Positions 54,096 through 64,000 of a DNA stretch of 64,000 bases are shown one piece after another; positions within the stretch are counted from its first letter, which is position 1, and each line of letters begins with the position of its first letter. The position numbers and the translations under genes were made by a program. The stretch is from positions 4,088,053 through 4,152,052 of the forward strand of contig CM022677.1 in the NCBI GenBank assembly GCA_012295275.1, in the 5' to 3' direction. Below the pieces are notes generated by a model. The model had not been told where the DNA came from, ran no database searches, and saw nothing but the letters and a program-made list of their open reading frames with translations. Source of the stretch: Chrysomallon squamiferum. Taxonomy: Eukaryota > Mollusca > Gastropoda > Neomphalida > Peltospiridae.

Positions 54096-54980
54096 TGAAA
54101 AGTTTTATATGGTAGAGGAGTAAGAGAACATTTGGAATATTTTCTCATCACACAAATATGTTAACACACCACACCCTAGATCTGTACCTGCTGTGTCTTC
54201 TGTACAGAGAAATATCTATTTAACTTACACTTGTTGTTTAGATGTTATAATTAATAATGTTGATATCTTTTAAAATAAATATAATTTTTACATTTTATGT
54301 TATTGCCTTGTTTTTTGTTATTAATGCTGTTTTAAGATAAAACTGAATGAACTGTTACGAATGCAATAAACATCTCTTCCAAAACCTTTGAACACATGCA
54401 AATATATTTTGATATTCATTTTATGTCAGAAACTAGTATTACACCACAGATTATATTGATAATTACAGATGTGTATATATATATATATATATAATTAATC
54501 TAGAATGAAATTCCATATTTGTATAAAATAATATAACTGATAATCTCTAATAAGACAATATAATAAAAACTGCTTCTTATTTTGATATCAGTGTGTAAAA
54601 TTATCAGTGCTTATAGAGGTACAGTTTAGTTAAAAATCACTGTTCTATAAAATATCACGCTTTCTCATTTAAGTATATTATAAATAAATCAATTTATAAC
54701 TAATCAGTGAAATATATTTTTATATGATTAAATATATTTTGATACAATTAAGTATTTTTGATATAATTAAATATATTGTGATATGATTAAATATATGTTG
54801 ATACAATTGAGTATTTTTGATATGATTACATATTTTCTCATTTAATTATATTATAAATAAATTAGGTTTTTTTATTATTTTATATTAGTATTTAGTTTTT
54901 AACTCGACGAAATCTAAGAATAAATCTGATTTCTCTGATAACATTACGCGGCCTAATAAAAAATTAGAAGTAATTTTTAT
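53131..54980. other. AT-rich DNA with trinucleotide and GT/GA tracts
   Basis: (ATT)n(AGT)n at 53390-53463, a long imperfect ATT region to 53690, (GT)n(GA)n at 54009-54092 and (AT)n at 54475-54492. A run of ATTAAATATATTTTGATA-like words occurs at 54720-54830. No gene. Confidence 0.6.
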
Positions 54981-54984
54981 ATCC

Positions 54985-55437
54985 ACACACAGAACAGTTC
55001 TAATGAAGCTAACAAAGTAGAGTCAAACACAGAACAGTTCTAATGAAAAATAAAAAAGAATAACAAAATAAAGTCAAACACAGATAGGAAGCTTCTGTTT
55101 TTATACAGAATAAAAAATAAAAAACAGAATAACTGTTTATACAGAAAAATAAAAACAGAATAACAAAATAAAGTCAAACACAGATAGGAAGCTTCTGTTT
55201 ATACAGAAAAATAAAAACAGAATAACAAAATAAAGTCAAACACAGATAGGAAGCTTCTGTTTATACAGAAAAATAAAAACAGAATAACAAAATAAAGTCA
55301 AACACAGATAGGAAGCTTCAAACACAGATAGGAAGCTTCTGTTTATACAGAAAAATAAAAACAGAATAACAAAATAAAGACAGATAGGAAGCTTCTGTTT
55401 ATACAGAAAAATAAAAACAGAATAACAAAATAAAGAT
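54985..55437 (+). repeat. Tandem array of about 62 bp
   Basis: Six or seven units with CACAGATAGGAAGCTTCTGT, TTATACAGAAAAATAAAAAC and AGAATAACAAAATAAAGTCA. The first units are shorter and some are internally duplicated (55300-55340). Confidence 0.92.
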
Positions 55438-57672
55438 ATCTCTGTTGTTGTTATTGTTCTCCCATGATATCAAGAGGACTTTGACAAAATTGGTGTCTGC
55501 TTTATTGTTATACCTGATATAAATATACGATATTAATAAAATATGAGATTAACATTTCTCAACATACTTAACTACAAACTCTAAATATCACTGCTCATAA
55601 TTAATTCTCATCTTTTTATTTTTATAAGTAATTAAACCGCTTATTTTCATAACGCCATGTAGAATTATCATTTATAAATGTCAGTAATGTCTACTATATT
55701 AACTGTGCTTATCAATATTTCTGAAGCGGTATCTGAAGTTAGTTCACAATGTTCTGCTGACTGTTTTTCAGTGAAACATATTCTGGTGGTTATTAAATGT
55801 CACACTGTATGCGCCCTCTTTATTTCTCGATATATTTTTGACATCACATACAAAGCTACTGTTATTTATAAAAAGATTATAACCCAGAAGTTCAATCTAT
55901 ATTTCTGAATGTTCACAGTGAAGTCATTTGTAATTTTCAATATAATTTGTCGTATAACTAACTGAATATCATCTCATTCAAGAAGGATAGTTGAGAAATT
56001 CAGAAATAAAGAGGCCTTCCAGATTACAATTTTGTGTTATTAACAAAATCAGGATTAATTTTTAGTTCCACATGAGATTGTATTGATAATTAAATATTGA
56101 TTTTCTTTTCCTATAGAGGTGTTTATTGAAAAGCTGAGGTTGCATTGTTAGATATTAGCAAATAATTAATTATATATGAAGTGATATTCATTTTAATATT
56201 TCTAGTTCAGAAGTACAGTGAATATTCAGGAATAAAATATTGCAACCAGATAAAAAGGTTATTTCACTAGCAAGTGTGATATTAATGTGATATTTCTCAA
56301 CGTAATGTATGTTGTGTTTACTACATCATGGCAGCAAATGTAACGTAGCATTTTTGTTGAGAAAATACACTATTTACATTGATAATTTTACACTGCTTAA
56401 TTTTTGCACTGTTTAAATAGTGTTAAATGTTATAAGCTTGATCCACAGATTATATTGTGTGGTATCCTGAAGACAACAGTGTGATTTCTTTAATAGTCTT
56501 GCCATTCTGCTGGAGGTACATCATGCGATCCAGCAAAAATGGCAGTACTTTTTATTATTATTATTTTTTAAAAGACATCTAAAATCGAAAAAACTTTCTC
56601 AGTTGAAGTCTGTCAAATTTGCTTAATAAAAGTTAATATCATCAAATTTAAATCAACGTTTTATTTACTATCAGAAATAATTTGATTAATCTGAAATTCA
56701 TCAACATTTTGAGGTTTATTAAAGTACTTTTATTAGGATATATTTGTTTATTTAGAATTAGAAAATGTTTTATTACCATCGATTTATATACGTTTCATCG
56801 GAAATTAAATATACACTTTTTTTAAATTATAGCACAAAACATATATATAATTAAAGATGTAGTGCAGATGCTTAAGTTTTTTCTAAACTGAGAAAAAAGG
56901 TTGCTAATCTGGAAGGAGATTCACAGTTATTCAAGATATCGGACTTCTCTTAAAATATACACGGTTGGTGTCACCGCTACTCTCTAACTATGAATGTTCT
57001 GTGTAACACAGTTTAGCTAAAATCCCGCGTAAACTACTACACAAATAGTGCTCACGTTTTTAAAATGTATTTTTATAACTCAGTGGTAAAATTAACAGTG
57101 TAAATAGCGTTATCCTTAAGTAAAATTGACACCTTATTTTTACTTGTTTATAATTATGTAATATTTGTATAATTTATTCGTGAACATATCGGTGTCCTTA
57201 ATTAAAAATATCACCATGTTTCTTGCTTGTTTATAATTACGGGATGTTTTATGATTTATAGTGTGAACTGCGCTCGTTATACAAAATACACGTGATAGCT
57301 TTGTATTCATAATGGAATATCATTTAAGTTTTCTTCTATTTTCTTATAAATAATAATAATAATAATAATAAAATTAAAATAAACTGAAAGTACGCTCTAA
57401 ATTTCCCAAAATACAGGTATTCTCTATAATCTATGTTCTTACTTGAAATTATCATTTTAATCTGTAGTGTAATATAATTTATGACATTAATATTGCACCT
57501 GATAACGTTTTGTGCTTTTAGCAGAAGGGGAGTATATAGAGAAACGTACAGATTAATAATCTTTTCTAAAACTGTAAGATGTTATAAAGAAAAAGTTGAT
57601 TGGGCGCGAGATTAGACTAATACATTTTTGATTAATTGTAAACAAACTATGACACGGTCATATCAACATTTT

Positions 57673-57705
<33 letters not shown>

Positions 57706-57883
57706 CACATACATATCTATCTTCCTATTAATCTATAATCTCTGTAATCCGTTTAATAAAAATGCATCAAATCATTTATCCCCAGACAAATGGGACAAAA
57801 GAAAATATGTCAGAAAATACTAATATTATTTTATCCTAATACAAACTGGAAAAGAGAAAAAATACTATTCTCTCAGAATGCAC
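55438..57883. other. AT-rich DNA, one weak coding-like patch
   Basis: A minus-strand frame at about 56545-56450 reads FLLDRMMYLQQNGKTIKEIT and then stops; no convincing acceptor precedes it. (CTAT)n lies at 57676-57704. Otherwise nothing is recognised. Confidence 0.4.
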
Positions 57884-58051
57884 CTGATAGAACTGTAATT
57901 GAAAACAGTTTTCTTTCATCAGATAAACTACACAATCACTTTCACCAAGTTCTACTTCAGTGTACACGGGGTGAGCTAATCTGTAAGTGTGACGTTTCCA
58001 TGACTCCTCTGTGTTCTGCACAATTAGCTCATCCTCTTCTCCACTTCTTGT
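57884..58051 (-). CDS. Clean internal exon of an unidentified protein
   Basis: A 168-bp segment with acceptor tttttctcag and donor gtgcat, open for 56 codons and in phase 0 at both ends. It reads TRSGEEDELIVQNTEESWKR, HTYRLAHPVYTEVELGES and DCVVYLMKENCFQLQFYQ. Codon usage and the mix of charged and hydrophobic residues look coding, unlike the surrounding low-complexity frames. I do not recognise the family. No neighbouring exon could be linked to it. The opposite-strand open frame is its shadow. Confidence 0.5.
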
Positions 58052-59520
58052 CTGAGAAAAACATTTCAATATTTAATATTACTGTAATCAGGTATAGATT
58101 TGTATTGTTGTATTTACCTTTGTTTGTCACCCAGTAGCTGATATATTTTTCATGCTGGGGTGTCCTTAAACATTCATTCCTTTATTTGTATAGTTTGATA
58201 AAAAAAAGTTATTTAACGATGAGCTTTCATTCCTCTCCATTTTAAAAAAAGAAATGACAACATTTTGTAAGCATATGATATCAGTATATATAATTACAAA
58301 TGAAAGGACTTCTTTGTAAATTTTAAAATTTGTTTTATCAATTACCATTAATTGTTTTTACAATTTTTTTTTATGTTTTCCTTCCATCAAAGCAAAAATC
58401 AACAGACACACCTAAGTATCATAATTATACATATACACTTTATGAACAGGGAAAGACAGTGAAAGAAACAAAGAATGGGAAAGAGAGAATCAGAGATGCA
58501 AGGAGAAAATTAGAGATAGTGAGAGAGAAACAAAAAGACTGACATCATCACTATACCTGACTTTTGCCTTCTGTTCTTTTACCATCATCTACTCTTATGT
58601 TAACTCTTCACACTATGAATGGTTGTCCAAATATCTTACCGTAGATAACAAGAAACACATTTTTTTAATTGTTCATAATAATCATTGTTAGTGTTAAAGA
58701 ACAATGTTACAGATGGGAGAAATATTTACAGAAAAAATTGCCAAAACAGATATTTACAGATTATATGTTTAGACATACATATCCATAGATAGACACATAG
58801 GTAGATTATATAGATAGACAGATAGACTAAGTTACATAAAGTCAGAGCCTTACAGACACGACAGAAAGCTAGAAAGATAGACAAATATAAAACAAAAGAA
58901 TACAGAGGTACATAGATACATTTATTCAGAAAGACAAATATAAAACAAAAGAATACAGAGGTACACAGATACATTTCTTGCCTAATTATCACATATTAAT
59001 CAAGTTTCTTCTGCTGAACTTAAAAAGCGATTATATGCTTACCTGTTATAATTTATCACTAACCTTTTGTCTATAGGACTAAAAAATAACACTCATTTTT
59101 GAAGCCTCTAAATGCAGCATAGCGGCTGCAAGTCATAATATACCTCGGAGGCCAGAATTGTCCTGAGGCCAGAATTACCCCAACTTACTACTAGTTTTAA
59201 ACAAAATAATTTTAGTGAATTTAGTAAATTCAGTGAATGATCTATATTCAGGCGACTTGAATTTTGTTTTGTTTTGTTTTTTTGTTTTGTTTAAAGTTTT
59301 ACTCAACACTCAGTCTTTTTTGTACATTTACCAAAGTGCGTGTTAAATAGAGTTGTTTCTCTTAGACCACGAACTTCTGAAATAGATTACTCTTCATTTA
59401 TTTTAGTTGAAAAAATAGTTAGGAAAGGCACAAGAGATCACGGTCTTGTAATATGAACAACCATCTTTATCAGTGTAAATCATAAAAAGTTCAGAAAGTG
59501 GACGTAAAATAATTGTATTT
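58052..59520. other. AT-rich non-coding DNA
   Basis: Contains a duplicated 44-bp block (AGACAAATATAAAACAAAAG and AATACAGAGGTACA, at 58878 and 58933) and a copy of the CAGTCTTTTTTG...CTTAGACCA element at 59310-59369. No gene recognised. Confidence 0.5.
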
Positions 59521-59575
59521 GGAAGTTTAAAAACTTCCGTGACCTCACGGAAACTTCCGATCGAAATCCAAGATG
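59521..59575 (+). promoter_or_regulatory. Promoter-like block with ETS and YY1-type motifs and a perfect palindrome
   Basis: 59535-59552 is an 18-bp palindrome TTCCGTGACCTCACGGAA, in which both arms carry an ETS-like CTTCCG/CGGAA word and the centre resembles a CRE (TGACCTCA). Another CTTCCG follows at 59554. CCAAGATGGCAGC at 59568 matches the YY1 motif AAGATGGC, which in housekeeping promoters often includes the start codon (established). Local CpG content is higher than in the flanks. Confidence 0.5.
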
Positions 59576-59617
59576 GCAGCATCGAACGCCGATCAATATT
59601 TACACACTTTTAAACAT
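59573..59617 (+). CDS. Possible first coding exon
   Basis: ATG at 59573 sits in a good initiation context (AAGATGG) inside the promoter-like block. The frame MAASNADQYLHTFKH ends at a gtatac donor. If not spliced the frame continues 15 codons to a stop near 59663. The protein is unknown and the downstream exons, if any, are not recognised before the window ends. Confidence 0.35.
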
Positions 59618-59639
59618 GTATACCTTTATAATGCAAAAA

Positions 59640-59895
59640 TTCTACATGGATCATTACAGAGATAAATACAGATAGATTATATAGACAGATATACAGAGAT
59701 AAATACTGATAGATTATATAGACAGATATACAGAGATAAATACAAATAGATTATATAAACAGATACACAGAGATAATTACAGATAGATTATAATGAACAG
59801 ATACATAGAGGTAATTACAGATAGATTATATAGAGAGATATACAGAGATAACTACAGACAGATTATAGATTAGATATACAGAAATATATACAGAA
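59640..59895 (+). repeat. GATA-rich array, about 40-bp unit
   Basis: Seven or so degenerate units with AGATAGATTATATAGACAGA and TACAGAGATAAATACA. Confidence 0.85.
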
Positions 59896-60092
59896 GGTCT
59901 GAAGTATTATAATTACTTTTTAGATATTCAGGGAGCTGGACATATGATTGATAGATGGTTATTGAAGAATAGACGTATAAGCTAGAGAGATAGAGTGATA
60001 GGTATATATGTTACTAGTTTGGTAGATTGATTTGTAGACAGACTGACAGACATATAGATAACCTTGTGTGTTAAGGAATGGGTGTGTGTTTA

Positions 60093-61375
60093 TATACTCT
60101 AACAAAAAAGAAATGCAAAAGTAGATTTTATTGACATTGGGAATATCTATCTAATGGATCAACAGAAAGCAGCAGAATGTTCACATTTTAACAACACTTT
60201 CGCAATTCATTAATATTGATGGTATTACATTGAAAAAATTAAAGTTCAAGGATATATCAGTATAATATCAATACCTTGTGTGCCCACCAAAACTTCCTGA
60301 CATCTCTTCCCATGGCAGTAATGAAATTACAAATTACACGTTGAATGGTGGCCCACTCTGTCTGTAGTAATAATGCCAACTGAGCACGATTCTGTGGCTG
60401 TGGTTGATGCTGCCTCAGTCGTCTCGGTATCTCTGTGCCGTTCAGTTGCCTTGGATGTGAGCCAGATTGGTCCTGCCAGTGTATGAGATTGCTGCCAACA
60501 CCATCACACTACCACCACCAAATCTCTCCACCTCCTGTATGCAGTTTGCAGGAAAATGTTCACCACGACGTCTGTAAACTCGACATCTTCCATCAGCTCG
60601 ACGAAGCTGAAATTGAGCCTCATACTAACCAGACAGTTCTCCATCATAACTGAGGCCAGACTCTGTGCACTTGACACTACTGACGTCGTAGTCGACGATG
60701 TTGTTGAGTCCAAACCACTCTTCTTACAGGCTGTCTGGCTCAAATACCTGCCTCGTGTAAAACAATTGGTCACTGTCTGAGTCGATATTCTACGCAGACC
60801 TGGTATTGCTGAAGCAGTAGAGGTTGCCGTGGTGGTTCTTTCCCGTAGATGAAGTACCCGTATGTAGCAGTCCTGGGCCCTGGTGGTTACACGTGGTCTA
60901 CCTGATCTGGGACGGTCACTTGTTGTTTGGTGTTGCTGGAACTGATACCACAATCTCAAGATGGTGCCTGGGGATACAAGGCTACGGCTGAGAAGGATTT
61001 GTCAGCTTGTAAACAGCCGATGGCGTTGTTTCGTTGCAGTTCACTCAGTCATGGTATTTGTTTGATGTTGGGTCAGAACAAAAATAATGAACAGATGTAT
61101 TTGAAAACCTTGCATTTTGTTAACCCTCGTATTCAAGTTTCATGTGCCGCACGTGCACATGCATTGGTAACGTGGTTTGCATGTGGGGACATTTTGGCTA
61201 ATAAACATGATCATAGCCTTTATTTTGTGTTACCTGCTTGTTGGCGACTGTAATTAAAGCTATACGTTTGAATTACCAAATGTCATTATATTCACAGTTT
61301 GTACATCGATATGTGTCAGTTTACACAAATTATATAAGAAGTAAACCATTTTGCGTTTCTTTTTTGTAGAGTATA
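60093..61375 (-). mobile_element. Tc1-like transposon, internally deleted
   Basis: Ends are inverted repeats: TATACTCTAACAAAAAAGAA at 60093 and its near complement ending at 61375 (TTCTTTTTTGTAGAGTATA). A TA dinucleotide flanks each side, as Tc1/mariner insertion requires. The element is about 1.28 kb and encloses one decayed transposase on the minus strand. Confidence 0.85.
60268..61052 (-). pseudogene. Tc1-like transposase, catalytic centre deleted
   Basis: Candidate ATG at 61052-61050. The helix-turn-helix part reads LQRNNAIGCLQADKSFSAVA with a TGA and a frameshift. It continues RLWYQFQQH, DRPRSGRPRVTTRAQDCYIR, PGLRRISTQTV, VEFTDVVVN and RFGGGSVMVLAAISYTGRTN. The sequence then jumps to QPQPQNRAQLALLLQTEWA and ends HTRY-stop at 60268, typical of Tc1 C termini. 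The segment that should hold the second catalytic Asp region and the final Glu/Asp is missing between RTNLAHIQGN and RQHQPQPQN. Several stops also interrupt the frame. It cannot be active. Confidence 0.85.
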
Positions 61376-61379
61376 TAAT

Positions 61380-61984
61380 ATAGATAGATAGATGTATACA
61401 CACACATACATAACGTATATAGGAATGATAATGTATTTGGGTGTTTAAAGATGATTAGTATGTGTATGTACCTACATATATGTGTGTGCGTGTGCGTGTG
61501 GGTCGAGAGATAAACTGCATAGAAAGTTACGCTAATAAATATCTTGCAACCTGAGATGAGAAATTACTCCTTATATCTTGTAGGAGGAGATCGATGTATC
61601 AAAAAAAAAAAAAAAATAAAAAATAAATAAATAAATAAATAAATGACAGATCGGAGCCTGGTTATGCAGAACATTTTGTGATAGTCTGATAAAACAAACT
61701 GACGTATGCAGCTTAAACATTTTTTTTGGTTTTTGTTTGTTTGTTTTCGTTGTTGTTGTTTTTCAAAAATATAATTTGTTTTAGAGACAGGAAAATATGA
61801 GATCAGTGTGTTTTTCTGTTATACTGATTATTGTGATAATTACAAGTCCCGGTAATATCTAGAACTACAGAGTAATATTCTCTTATTTAGATATTTTAAA
61901 AGAAAAGGAAACTGTTAGATCAATATGTTATTATCTGTCCTAGTCTAATTATACTGATACTTAATCCTCTAATTACTGATGTTT
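61380..61984. other. AT-rich spacer
   Basis: (AAAT)n at 61617-61645. Nothing else recognised. Confidence 0.6.
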
Positions 61985-64000
61985 TCTGAACTGAATATTT
62001 AAGTTTGCACTATCTAGCCAGGTTTTTAAGTAATTTCAACTTGAAGATCATCATGTTTCTTCTAATTAAAAATAACAAAGTCATGGTTAATGCAAATAAA
62101 ATTTAAATTAGTTAACAGTTTACATTACAAATAAATTATTATTATTATTTTTTTATAAAAAATTCTAATTACCTCTAATTACCTACAATTATATTTACAC
62201 TAATTACCCCCAACAAACTCTGGATTCCCCCATTTTAAATAATATAAAGAAAACTTTTTGTCACTTTTTTTTTTAATATAAAAATTCCAATTACCCCTAA
62301 TTACATAATGTTCAATTACATTTACATTAATTACCCCTAATACATTTTTGATTTCCCTTGATCTAAATAATATTAAAAAGGTAAAAGAATATTTTTATAT
62401 ACATATATATATATAATTACCCCTAATTACATAATTTTCTATTTACATGGATTAACCCACGTAAACCCTTGATTTCCCGATTTAAATCATATAAAGAAAA
62501 AGAAGCCAAAATAAAATATTTTTTTTTTTATTTTTTATTTTTTTAAATTATTTTTTTTTTTTTTTTTTAAATGTATACAAATTCTAATCACCCCTAATTA
62601 CATAATTTTAAATATATTTACATTGGTTACCCCAGCAAACCATGGATTTTCCCAAGATATAAGTAATATAAAAAAAAAAAATTATATGATTAAAAAAAAT
62701 GAACACCATCACATTATTTTAGTTTTTTCACTAAGATGACATTCCACAGCAATGATGAATCTCCATTCCTCTTTCAGTGAGAAAGATTAGAATAACCAAG
62801 CACACATCAATGATAAAAACAGTGCAAGCTGCTATGAAGTACAATGTGTACACTGGATGTTCTGATCACATTGACAATGCAGTCTCTTGGAGATCACTGA
62901 GTTTTCACACCTCGAATCTGTTGTCTAGGATCCTACAACAAAATTAATATTCATTAATAAACTAAACATAAAATAAAGTGAAAGTAGAATTTTTGTTGTC
63001 AGATCTAACTGCATTTCACTTTCTTAGCAAGTAGAATTTTAGTCCAATTTTATTTTTTCCACACAATTTTAATAATAAAGATAAATTATTAAACCTTTTT
63101 ATATTCTTAATTTCAATCAGTTTAATATTGTAAATATCTTTCGCCTGTAGTTAATCTATGTAGTTCAGATTAGAGTGCAATATTAATAACAGCAAATTAC
63201 AAATGTGCTGTTCACTGCTCTATTAGGCTGACATGTAAATTATTACAAGGTTTGTTGGTGCATAAACCATTATTACATTCTATTATATCTAAACTAAACA
63301 TTTAAAATAGCAAGCAAATAGGCATGCTTTATGAAACATGGAAATTATTCAGTACAATTCTGTGTATAAAAATAAAATCATCAAAGAAGACAAACAGTGT
63401 AAATATTTGAATTTAATTAATTGTTAATGTAATCTGAAAAAATCTGACAATTTTCTTATAAAATCTAAAAGATAAATGCAGTTAAACACATTTGACTTAA
63501 GCATGAATACAAAAGGAATTAGTACATTTAAATAACTATATTGATGTTCCTAAAACTGATTAATAAACCCTGATTATCAACCTGTAAATGCCATTTTCTA
63601 ATTTTGATTATGAATTTATTTTTTTAGTTTCTAAGAAAAACCAAGAACAGGGCTGGACTTAAACATTTATGATTTACAACTACTTCTTTATTATTACTAA
63701 GTTTCTTTACTCATCAACATTATCTTCTTCCACTCACATTGTTATATTGAAAAGAAAATCTCCAAAGTGTATTTAAATAATCAGTCCACCCCTGATCATT
63801 CTCAACTCTCCTGATTTTTTTATTTTTGTTATATGTTATGAAGAAAAGAAAATGTGTTACTGATCAATGAAAACATTATGGTATGTCTACAATATCCTTT
63901 TATAATACTTCTCAGGGCTTCTTTTTTTTCTTTTTTTTTAAAAAGAGTAAAAATTGTTGATATTTTCTAGCTATCCATTTTTATTTATAATAATAAATAC
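61985..64000 (-). repeat. Dispersed large repeat, copy 4 (runs off the window)
   Basis: Direct repeat of 36235-37980. It has the same order: CTATCTAGCCAGGTTTTTAA block, AT-rich subrepeats (62150-62680), shortened Ser-rich exon with 3' flank (62740-62940) and the ATCATCAAAGAAGACAAACA block (63380), ending in the TTGATATTTTCTAGCTAT block near 63960. The exon part here keeps only the extreme ends (GATCCTAGACAACAGATTCG joined to GTGAAAACTCAGTGATCTCC). Confidence 0.8.

Noticed and set aside
57790-58137. 115-codon plus-strand open frame
   Set aside because: It lies opposite a well-bounded minus-strand exon and has no splice signals of its own.
60435-61253. Three plus-strand open frames in the Tc1 element
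   Set aside because: Antisense to the transposase remnants.

Overview
The window is nuclear DNA of an intron-rich, strongly AT-rich animal, probably an invertebrate and most likely a lophotrochozoan such as a mollusc. The evidence is animal-specific gene families (MCC, an EGFR-type kinase, thrombospondin and DIX-like exons), GT-AG splice sites, long AT-rich introns, very abundant micro- and minisatellites, a Tc1-type transposon, APE-type non-LTR retrotransposon fossils, and an invertebrate repeat family with a DNCxGQNKN motif. The species assignment is inference. No rRNA, tRNA, CRISPR array or prokaryote-style operon was recognised.

Layout. 0.3-1.2 kb (+): end of a PPxY-tailed single-pass membrane protein, disrupted. 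2.7-5 kb (+): two copies of one exon flanking a 39-bp coding minisatellite. 5.8-8.5 kb (-): decayed leucine-rich-repeat exons. 10.4-14 kb (+): weak exon fragments, then a clean Ser-rich terminal exon at 13.85-14.02 kb. 16.6 kb (+): fragment of the DNCxGQNKN family. 17.4-18.25 kb (-): retrotransposon fossil with a 30-bp array. 18.5-19.3 kb: 112-bp array. 19.65-24.58 kb (+): the best gene, a homolog of MCC (colorectal mutant cancer protein), ending in the PDZ-binding tail TNETSL. 25.9-26.7 kb: CpG-rich satellite. 27-38.8 kb: no gene recognised, but an inverted copy of the 13.8-15.2 kb repeat. 38.8-40.2 kb (-): EGFR-family kinase exons with fatal mutations. 40.3-41.9 kb (+): second retrotransposon fossil with the same 30-bp array. 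42-44.7 kb: several arrays and another copy of the large repeat. 44.9-49 kb (-): DNCxGQNKN-family pseudogene containing a 46-bp array. 50.5-51.1 kb (-): thrombospondin-type exons. 51.7 kb (+): DIX-like exon. 52-57.8 kb: arrays and AT-rich DNA. 57.9 kb (-): unidentified clean exon. 59.5 kb (+): promoter-like block with a possible first exon. 60.1-61.4 kb: internally deleted Tc1 element. 62-64 kb: another copy of the large repeat.

The genes do not form a pathway. They are separate loci, most of them broken by stops and frameshifts. The unifying feature is tandem amplification. Short arrays arise from pieces of the local genes: exon starts with their acceptor, exon ends with their donor, coding segments, and the retrotransposon 3' end. 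A roughly 2-kb repeat has also been copied to four places in both orientations. Some single-base frameshifts could be assembly errors, but nonsense substitutions in the kinase and the repeat-family gene look like real decay. I found no convincing evidence of a new biological system. The exon-edge amplification is the most unusual signal.
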